From assembly GCA_030043215.1 (NCBI GenBank), contig JASHYG010000331.1:1-6090 (forward strand): 6,090 nucleotides of DNA. The letters are read 5' to 3'. Below are positions 1 to 5,207 of this stretch, piece by piece. Each line of letters opens with the position of its first letter. The stretch's first letter is position 1. The position numbers and the translations under genes were made by a program. This stretch comes from Gammaproteobacteria bacterium (GTDB lineage: Bacteria > Pseudomonadota > Gammaproteobacteria > Steroidobacterales > Steroidobacteraceae). The notes beneath the pieces are model-generated. The model searched no databases and was not told where the DNA came from. It was given only the letters and a program-made list of their open reading frames with translations.

Positions 1-1317
1 CAGCTCGACCTCGTTTATTTCGGCACGGGCAACGGCTCGCCGCATCCGCAGGCCTTCCGCAGCCCAGGCGGCGGCGACAACCTGTTCCTGTGCTCCATCG
101 TCGCGGTCAACGCGAGGACCGGCCGGTACGTCTGGCATTACCAGGAGATCCCGGCGGAGGAGTGGGACTACGACTGCACCGCGCCGCTGATGCTGGCCGA
201 TCTCAAGATCCGCGGGCGCATCCGCCACGTCATCCTGCATGCGCCGAAGGACGGATTCTTCTATGTGCTCGACCGGGCGACCGGCCAGCTGATCTCGGCG
301 AAGCCCTACGTGCCGAACACCTGGGCCTCGCGCATCGACATGCGCACCGGAAGGCCGGTCATCTATCCGGATGCATATGTGGCCGTGAAGCCCCACCTGC
401 AGACGCCGAGCGCCGGCGGCGGACACAACTGGTACCCGATGTCGTTCAGCCCGTTCACCGGCCTCGTGTACATCCCGACCATGGAGCAGTGGATGGTCGT
501 ATCCGAGCTGCCCCAGGGGCAGTTCAAGTTCAAGTTAGGGCAGTCCACTCTCGGCGCCGGCTACGGCAACTACCCCGAGCTGCGCAAGCAGCTCAACCGC
601 GAAGCGGAGGAGCGCGACAAGGGCTACTTGCTCGCCTGGGACCCGGTGCATCAGAGGGAAGCGTTCCGTATCCCGTTTCCACACCCGGGCAACGGCGGAA
701 CCCTGGCGACGGCGGGCAACCTCTTGGTCGAGGGCACCATCGGTGAGACCCTCGCGATCTATCGCGCGGACAACGGCCGCAAGCTCTGGGAAAGTCCGGT
801 GGAGTCGGTGCCGGTTGCCGGCCCCATCAGCTACGCGGTGAACGGCAAGCAGTACATCGCCGTCAATGCAGGGTGGAACAGCGGGATCGTGCATGGCTTG
901 ACGCACGGCGATGAGCCCTTCTCCGTCGGGCCGGCCCGCCTGCTCGTCTTCGCGCTCGATGCCAGGGGTCTCACGCTCCCCCCCGCGCCGCCGACCGCGG
1001 CGATCCCGCCGCCCCCGGCCACCCAGGAGCCGGTGCAGGAGGTCGACGCGGGCGAGGCTCTCTACAGCAGTCACTGCGCCGTCTGCCACGGCCAGAACGC
1101 GGTCGGCAGCGGACCGAAGGATCTGCGGCACCTCGGGCCGCAAGCGCATGCCGATTTCGACGATATCGTGCTGGGCGGAAAGCTCAAGCAGGCGGGGATG
1201 GAGCCCTTCAAGGGCCTTCTGACAAAGGCGCAGGTCGAGGCCATCCATGCCTTCGTGATCGCGCGGGCGCAGGAGGACTGGCAGCCGGACTTCCTCCATC
1301 CGCCGAAGAGGAAGTGA
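1..1317 (+). CDS. PQQ-dependent quinohemoprotein alcohol dehydrogenase, C-terminal part (5' end outside window)
   Basis: The frame is open from base 1 to a TGA at 1315-1317 and gives 438 residues; internal ATGs such as 190 are not the start. Visible in order (fragment numbering): GTGNGSP near residue 8, whose Asn11 matches the metal-binding Asn of PQQ dehydrogenases; SPGGGDN; a tryptophan-docking repeat TGRYVW (40-45); EEWDYDCT (53-60) with the catalytic-base Asp56; DGFFYVLDRATG; GGGHNWYPMSFSP; a proline-rich linker (about 327-344); and a cytochrome c domain with CAVCH (359-363, bases 1075-1089) and a likely axial Met400 in QAGM. By family knowledge the enzyme is exported, oxidises primary or secondary alcohols at PQQ and passes electrons through its own haem to the respiratory chain. 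About 250 N-terminal residues (signal peptide, first propeller blades, vicinal disulfide) would lie upstream. Asp58, two residues after the catalytic Asp, is the residue linked to lanthanide use. Substrate is unknown. The family call is very secure. Confidence 0.95.
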   Translation, partial: QLDLVYFGTGNGSPHPQAFRSPGGGDNLFLCSIVAVNARTGRYVWHYQEIPAEEWDYDCTAPLMLADLKIRGRIRHVILHAPKDGFFYVLDRATGQLISAKPYVPNTWASRIDMRTGRPVIYPDAYVAVKPHLQTPSAGGGHNWYPMSFSPFTGLVYIPTMEQWMVVSELPQGQFKFKLGQSTLGAGYGNYPELRKQLNREAEERDKGYLLAWDPVHQREAFRIPFPHPGNGGTLATAGNLLVEGTIGETLAIYRADNGRKLWESPVESVPVAGPISYAVNGKQYIAVNAGWNSGIVHGLTHGDEPFSVGPARLLVFALDARGLTLPPAPPTAAIPPPPATQEPVQEVDAGEALYSSHCAVCHGQNAVGSGPKDLRHLGPQAHADFDDIVLGGKLKQAGMEPFKGLLTKAQVEAIHAFVIARAQEDWQPDFLHPPKRK

Positions 1318-1395
1318 GCCGCGCCGCGGGCGGCGAGCTCGCCGAGGGGCGCTCAGGCGACGCGCCGCGGGCGGCTCGAGCCCGCTGCCGGCGGC
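1318..1395. other. Convergent intergenic gap with repeat and hairpins (possible two-way terminator)
   Basis: This gap separates the stop codons of the alcohol dehydrogenase (+) and the aldehyde dehydrogenase (-). It is almost entirely G+C. Seen directly: a 14-base perfect palindrome CGGCGAGCTCGCCG at 1331-1344; a 14-base exact direct repeat GCGCCGCGGGCGGC at 1321-1334 and 1362-1375; and a hairpin GCGGGC/GCCCGC (1367-1372 and 1380-1385, 7-base loop). No T-run follows on either strand, so this is not a textbook intrinsic terminator. A terminator role between converging genes is inferred from position only. Confidence 0.4.
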
Positions 1396-2865
1396 TCAAG
1401 CAAAGTAGATCGTCTTGGTCTCGAAGTACGGGTCGAGGCCCTCGATGCCGCCCTCGCGCCCGAGACCGGACTGCTTGAAGCCCCCGAACGGCATCTTGGG
1501 ATCGACGATGAGCCCATTGACGGTCACGCTGCCGGAGCGCACGCGGCGCGCCACCTGGTAGCCGCGCTCCGCATTGGCGGTATAGACCGCGCCGTGCAGG
1601 CCGTAGATGGTATCGTTCGCCTTGCGGACCGCGTCGTCGATCCCGTCGTAGCGGATGAAGGATACGACCGGGCCGAAGATCTCCTCCTGAGCGATGGTCA
1701 TGCGGCTGTCCACGTCCGCGAAGACGGTCGGCTCGACGAAGAATCCCCGGTCGAGCCCCCGCGGCCTGCCACCGCCCGTGACGAGCCGCGCGCCCTCCTC
1801 GCGTCCCTTCGCGATGTAGCCTTGGACGCGCTGGAGCTGCCGCTGCATGGTGAGCGGGCCCATGTGCGTGTCGGCCTCGAAGGGGTCGCCCACCTTCATG
1901 CTGCGAACGGCGGTGACGTACGCGTCGAGGACCTCGCGTGCGCGGGATTCGGGCACGAGGACGCGGGTCAGGGAGAAGCAGACCTGACCCGTGATCGGCA
2001 TCGAGAAGGGGACGAGGCTCTGCAGCACCTGTCCGATATCGGCGTCGTCCAGCACGATGGCCGCGGACTTGCCGCCGAGCTCGAAGCTCGTTCTGGCGAG
2101 CCGCCGGGCGCAGACCTCGGCAATGTGCCGGCCCGCGACGGTGCTCCCGGTGAAGCTCACCTTGTCGATGCCTGGATGGCGGACGAGGTAGTCGCCGACT
2201 TCGCGTCCGGCAGGCAGCACGTTGAGCACCCCGGGCGGCAGGCCGGCCGCCTCGATGCATTCTGCAAGGAGGTGCGCATCGAGAGGCGTCTCCGGCGACG
2301 GCTTCGACACGATGGTGCAACCGGCGGCGAGCGCGGCGGCGACCTTGTAGCAGAGCAGGACGAGCGGCGCGTTCCAGGGCGTGATGGCGGCAACGACTCC
2401 CACCGGCTCCTTGACCACGCGCACGAGCCCATTGTCGTCTCGCCGGCGCTCATCGACGATCGGATACGACTGGATCAGCTTTCCATAATACTCGAACAGC
2501 TCCGGCGCCTGCCCCACGGCATACCGCGTGAGGCCGATCGGCGCGCCGACCTGGGCCGTCCAGAGCTCGGCGAGCTCCGGCAGCCGTGCCCGCAGGGCGT
2601 CGGCAACCTTGATGAGCGCCTGGCCCCGCTCCTGGGGGGTGAGGCGCGGCCAAGGGCCGTTGTCGAAGGCCTCACGGGCGGCGGCGACGGCGCGGTCTAC
2701 GTCCCGCTCCGAGGCCTCAGGCACCGTGATGAGGACCTCCTCCGTGACCGGCGAGATGACCGAGAGCGTCCGGTCCCCGAGCGATCGGACCCATTCGCCC
2801 CCGATGAACAGGGCTTGGGGAGACTTCATCGCCACTCGGGCGGTCGTCCATTGCGCGTTGGCCAT
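1396..2865 (-). CDS. NAD(P)-dependent aldehyde dehydrogenase
   Basis: The 489-residue protein is the usual length for the ALDH superfamily and appears intact. Motifs in order: FIGGEWV (20-26); ITPWN with the oxyanion Asn165; SKPS with the cofactor-binding Lys188; FTGS (238-241) of the Rossmann fold; FELGGK with the general base Glu262; TGQVC with the catalytic Cys296; EEIFGPV with Glu395 and Phe397 that contact the cofactor; and PFGGFKQSGLGRE (459-471). It oxidises an aldehyde to a carboxylate in the cytoplasm, most likely with NAD+. The start at 2865 is supported by a GAGGAGGG ribosome site 4 bases upstream; Met13 has no such site. It converges on the alcohol dehydrogenase, whose aldehyde product it could take, and diverges from an AraC regulator. 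The substrate cannot be read from sequence: aromatic (FeaB-like), terpenoid and aliphatic aldehydes are all possible. Confidence 0.96.
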   Translation of the reverse strand: MANAQWTTARVAMKSPQALFIGGEWVRSLGDRTLSVISPVTEEVLITVPEASERDVDRAVAAAREAFDNGPWPRLTPQERGQALIKVADALRARLPELAELWTAQVGAPIGLTRYAVGQAPELFEYYGKLIQSYPIVDERRRDDNGLVRVVKEPVGVVAAITPWNAPLVLLCYKVAAALAAGCTIVSKPSPETPLDAHLLAECIEAAGLPPGVLNVLPAGREVGDYLVRHPGIDKVSFTGSTVAGRHIAEVCARRLARTSFELGGKSAAIVLDDADIGQVLQSLVPFSMPITGQVCFSLTRVLVPESRAREVLDAYVTAVRSMKVGDPFEADTHMGPLTMQRQLQRVQGYIAKGREEGARLVTGGGRPRGLDRGFFVEPTVFADVDSRMTIAQEEIFGPVVSFIRYDGIDDAVRKANDTIYGLHGAVYTANAERGYQVARRVRSGSVTVNGLIVDPKMPFGGFKQSGLGREGGIEGLDPYFETKTIYFA

Positions 2866-2869
2866 CGCA

Positions 2870-2877
2870 CCCTCCTC
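2870..2877 (-). promoter_or_regulatory. Ribosome binding site of the aldehyde dehydrogenase
   Basis: On the minus strand GAGGAGGG ends 4 bases before the ATG whose complement is 2863-2865. It contains the full AGGAGG core at good spacing. It fixes the start at 2865 rather than the internal Met13. Confidence 0.8.
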
Positions 2878-2943
2878 GCCGGCAGCCGGCCAGGCTAACT
2901 CTAGACGGCCGGTGTGGCTCGCGGCAAGCTGTGTCGTGCGGTC

Positions 2944-2954
2944 GGAGGGGGAGG
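2944..2954 (+). promoter_or_regulatory. Ribosome binding site deciding the AraC-type regulator start
   Basis: The purine tract GGAGGGGGAGG ends 3 bases before the ATG at 2958. It lies inside the longer reading that would begin at GTG 2931, whose first nine codons would be spent translating this tract. This favours the ATG at 2958 as the true start. Confidence 0.75.
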
Positions 2955-2957
2955 CAC

Positions 2958-3956
2958 ATGAACGTCAGCGTACGGAGCGCGCCGCGTGAAGATCTCGGTG
3001 TGCGGAGCTGGTCTACGCAAGACGTGGAGCCGCATCGGGCGCTCGCGTACTGGTGCGACTCCGTGTGTCACGCGATTCTCGAGCTGGGGGTGGACTGCCC
3101 CGCCGGCGAGCCGTTCCAAGCGCGGCTCGAGCAGTGCGCTCTCGGCTCGACCAAGCTGAACTTCATCCAGGCGACGGCGCAGAATGTCGTCCGCACGCGC
3201 CGCGCGATCTCGCGCAGCGACACGGCGGTCTTCCACCTGCTGCACCTGCGCAGCGGACAGTTCGAGCTCGAGCACCGCAGCCGGCCGGTCGTCATGCACG
3301 CCGGCGATTGCGCGCTCCTCGACAGCACCGAGCCGCACACCGTGAGTTGCCCGGTGCCGACGCGTTGCCTCGTGGTGCAGTTTCCGCGTCCGTGGCTGCT
3401 CGCCTGGCTCCCGGAGCCCGAGGCCATCGTCGGCCGGGTGCTGCGCCCGCAGATCGGATGGTCAGCCGCGCTGTCCGCTGCCGTCGCGAACCTCCGCCCC
3501 GACGATATCGACCGCTTGTCCCTGCCTCGAGGTGTCGTTGCGGAGCAGATCGCCGCGCTCCTCGCTCTGGCCGCGGGCCGGGAGGCCCCGCAGCCGTCTC
3601 GCCGCGACCACCTGCAGGGCCGCCTCGTGAGATCGCTGCACGACCGTTATCACGAGCCCGGGCTCTCGCCGGCCATGGTCGCGCTGGAGCACGGCATCTC
3701 CAAGCGCTATCTGCACTTCCTGTTCGCGAGCAGCGGCACGACCTTCGGTGAGCAATTGCTCCGCATCCGGCTCGACGGCGCGCGGCGCCTGCTGAGCGAC
3801 GAGCGCTTCGCCGATGTGCCGATCGGCGAGATCGCGGCGCGCTGCGGATTCGCGGAGCCGAGCCACTTCGCGCGCTGCTACCGCCGGCACTTCGGCGCGG
3901 CGCCGGGAGCCTACCGAAGCGCCTTGCGCCGCAGATCCGTTCCCCTTGCGCTGTAG
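2958..3956 (+). CDS. AraC/XylS-family transcriptional regulator, FeaR-like architecture
   Basis: The 332-residue protein has two parts. Residues about 20-205 resemble the AraC-binding-like sensor domain found in FeaR-type regulators, with an early W-x-D-x-V-x-x-x-I-L-E-L segment (32-43) and the cupin-like turn AGDCALLDSTEPH (115-127). Residues about 225-325 form the AraC DNA-binding domain with two helix-turn-helix units: about 236-256 (LSPAMVALEHGISKRYLHFLF region) and about 287-311, the latter containing IAARCGFAEPSHFARCYRRHFG. By family knowledge it binds a small effector and activates a nearby catabolic promoter. It is divergent from the aldehyde dehydrogenase, the same arrangement as feaR/feaB in E. 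coli, so that gene is the obvious target; the MetE-like genes downstream on its own strand are a second possibility. The start at 2958 is preferred over GTG 2931 because of the ribosome site at 2944-2954. The ligand is unknown and it should not be called FeaR itself. Confidence 0.93.
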   Translation: MNVSVRSAPREDLGVRSWSTQDVEPHRALAYWCDSVCHAILELGVDCPAGEPFQARLEQCALGSTKLNFIQATAQNVVRTRRAISRSDTAVFHLLHLRSGQFELEHRSRPVVMHAGDCALLDSTEPHTVSCPVPTRCLVVQFPRPWLLAWLPEPEAIVGRVLRPQIGWSAALSAAVANLRPDDIDRLSLPRGVVAEQIAALLALAAGREAPQPSRRDHLQGRLVRSLHDRYHEPGLSPAMVALEHGISKRYLHFLFASSGTTFGEQLLRIRLDGARRLLSDERFADVPIGEIAARCGFAEPSHFARCYRRHFGAAPGAYRSALRRRSVPLAL

Positions 3957-4018
3957 CGCCGGCGAGAGGACCATGCCGTCCTCCAGCCAGCTCGTGGAAG
4001 ATCGGAAAGGATCATGCA
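3957..4018 (+). other. Short intergenic spacer with a weak hairpin and a two-codon mini-ORF
   Basis: These 62 bases lie between the regulator stop and the first MetE-like gene. A perfect 6-base stem GAGGAC/GTCCTC (3966-3971 and 3978-3983, 6-base loop) sits 9 bases after the stop. It has no T-run, so it is at best a weak pause or processing site. The spacer ends with an ATG-CAG-TGA triplet set at 4014-4022 whose TGA overlaps the GTG start of the next gene. The short gap and shared strand allow co-transcription with the regulator, but a separate promoter here cannot be excluded. Confidence 0.35.
4004..4011 (+). promoter_or_regulatory. Ribosome binding site deciding a GTG start
   Basis: GGAAAGGA ends 7 bases before the GTG at 4019, a good spacing. 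The ATG at 4014 is only 2 bases away and is followed at once by CAG and TGA, so it cannot start the long protein. This supports GTG 4019 as the initiator. Confidence 0.7.
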
Positions 4019-5173
4019 GTGAAGCGCAGCCAAGATCGCATCCTCACCACTCACGTCGGAAGCCTGCCGCGGCCGCAGTCGCTGCTGGAGCTCGCGAGCT
4101 ATGGCAAGGGTCCTCCGCAGGATCCCGCGGAGTACGCGCGGCGTGTCAGGGTTGCGGTCGCCGACGTCGTGAAACGGCAGGCGCAAGTGGGCCTCGACAT
4201 CATCAACGATGGGGAGTTCGGCAAGGACAGCTGGGCAGGCTACATCATGCAGCGGATCACCGGATTCGAGATCCGGAAGGATCAGCTGCGGCCGCTCGAG
4301 TGGCTCGGACGCGACGGGGTGCGATTCGCCAATTTCATCGCCCAGGAGATGCCGCATGTGTTGACCGGCACGCCGACGGAGGCGTGCATCGGGCCGATCA
4401 AGTATCGCGACACGCGCGCGATCGATCGGGCGGTCGAGAACCTGACGGCGGGCTTGAAGTCGGTCGAGGTCGCCGAGTCGTTCATGACCGCAGTCGCGCC
4501 GGCGAGCACGGCATACGACGGTGTCAACGAGTTCTACCCGACCGAGCGGGAATACGTCTTCGCCATCGCGGATGCCCTGCATACCGAGTACGCGGCGATC
4601 CACAAGGCCGGACTCCTGGTCCAGGTGGACGATGCGGTGCTCGCGAACATGTACGACACCCTGACCCAGAAGAGTCCGCAGCACTACCGCGAGTGGGCGG
4701 AGCTGCGCGTCGAGGCGCTCAACCGCGCGCTCGAGGGCATTCCGGAGGACCGTGTGCGCTATCACGTGTGCTTCGGTAGCTGGCACGTTCCCCACCTCTC
4801 GGACGCGCCGCTCGAGGACATCGTCGATCTCATCCTCAAGGTCCGGGCCGGCGCCTATTCCATCGAGGCCGCCAATCCGCGGCACGAGCACGAATGGCGG
4901 GTGTGGCAGAAGGTGAAGCTGCCGCCCGGGAGAATCCTGATCCCGGGCGTGATCACGCACCACATCGTCACCGTCGAGCACCCGAGGATGGTTGCCGACC
5001 GGATCGTGCGGTTCGCTCAACTCGTCGGCCGCGAGAACGTCATCGCCGGCACCGACTGCGGCTTCGCGCAAGTGGACAGCATCCGGCGCGTGGACCCGGA
5101 GATCATGTGGGCGAAGTTCGAGGCGCTCGTGGAGGGCGCTCGCATCGCAACCCGGGAGCTATGGGGGAAATGA
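4019..5173 (+). CDS. Cobalamin-independent methionine synthase (MetE C-terminal domain) family protein, paralogue 1
   Basis: The 384 residues form a single MetE-type barrel, about half of classical MetE (about 750), so the N-terminal folate-binding half is absent. The N-terminus RILTTHVGSLPRP matches the start of the catalytic barrel (TTxIGSFPQT in MetE). NDGEFGKDSW (63-72) corresponds to the homocysteine-binding Glu region, and QVDD (202-205) to the QIDEPA region. The zinc ligands are all present: His249 and Cys251 in YHVCFG, Glu283 in SIEAA, and Cys347 in GTDCGFA, with spacings close to those of MetE. By family knowledge zinc activates a thiol for methyl or alkyl transfer; it acts in the cytoplasm. 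Candidate roles are homocysteine methylation from a non-folate donor, catabolic demethylation, or alkyl transfer as in epoxyalkane:coenzyme M transferase. The start is GTG. A related paralogue begins 34 bases downstream, probably in the same operon. Family is sure; reaction is not. Confidence 0.92.
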   Translation: MKRSQDRILTTHVGSLPRPQSLLELASYGKGPPQDPAEYARRVRVAVADVVKRQAQVGLDIINDGEFGKDSWAGYIMQRITGFEIRKDQLRPLEWLGRDGVRFANFIAQEMPHVLTGTPTEACIGPIKYRDTRAIDRAVENLTAGLKSVEVAESFMTAVAPASTAYDGVNEFYPTEREYVFAIADALHTEYAAIHKAGLLVQVDDAVLANMYDTLTQKSPQHYREWAELRVEALNRALEGIPEDRVRYHVCFGSWHVPHLSDAPLEDIVDLILKVRAGAYSIEAANPRHEHEWRVWQKVKLPPGRILIPGVITHHIVTVEHPRMVADRIVRFAQLVGRENVIAGTDCGFAQVDSIRRVDPEIMWAKFEALVEGARIATRELWGK

Positions 5174-5207
5174 GGACCCGGGGCGGCTGCGGAGCCGGAT
5201 CAGCGCG

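Larger units (their letters stand above)
2866..2957. promoter_or_regulatory. Divergent promoter/operator region between aldehyde dehydrogenase and AraC-type regulator
   Basis: Only 92 bases separate the two divergent starts, so both promoters and any regulator sites must overlap here or extend into the coding sequences. Seen directly: inverted arms CCGGCC (2886-2891) and GGCCGG (2907-2912) around a 15-base spacer that holds the most AT-rich patch of the region (CTAACTCTAGA, about 2895-2905). GCCGG also recurs in direct orientation at 2878, 2885 and 2908. These could form an operator, but short GC-rich repeats are common by chance at this base composition. I see no convincing -35/-10 pair. The region's role follows from gene orientation; the precise sites are unproven. 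Confidence 0.5.

Noticed and set aside
1208..2320. Minus-strand open frame of 370 codons overlapping both the alcohol and aldehyde dehydrogenase genes
   Set aside because: It is an out-of-frame reading of the aldehyde dehydrogenase, Arg/Ala-rich, and crosses two strongly supported genes.
1594..2898. Long + strand open frame (434 codons) antisense to the aldehyde dehydrogenase
   Set aside because: High-GC coding DNA leaves long open antisense frames. The translation is rich in Arg, Asp, Gly and Ala with no recognisable motif, whereas the opposite frame is a textbook aldehyde dehydrogenase.
2931..2957. N-terminal extension of the AraC regulator from GTG 2931
   Set aside because: The extension would encode the strong purine-rich ribosome site just before ATG 2958 and has no ribosome site of its own that I can see.
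3973..4018. ATG at 3973 with a GAGAGGA sequence upstream as a possible start of the first MetE-like gene
   Set aside because: It is in a different frame from the MetE-like protein and leads only into an Arg/Ala-rich shadow; a frameshift would be needed, and GTG 4019 already gives the canonical family N-terminus.
3911..5071. Minus-strand open frame of 386 codons antisense to the first MetE-like gene
   Set aside because: It is a compositional shadow with no family-like motifs; the + strand frame has the complete zinc site.
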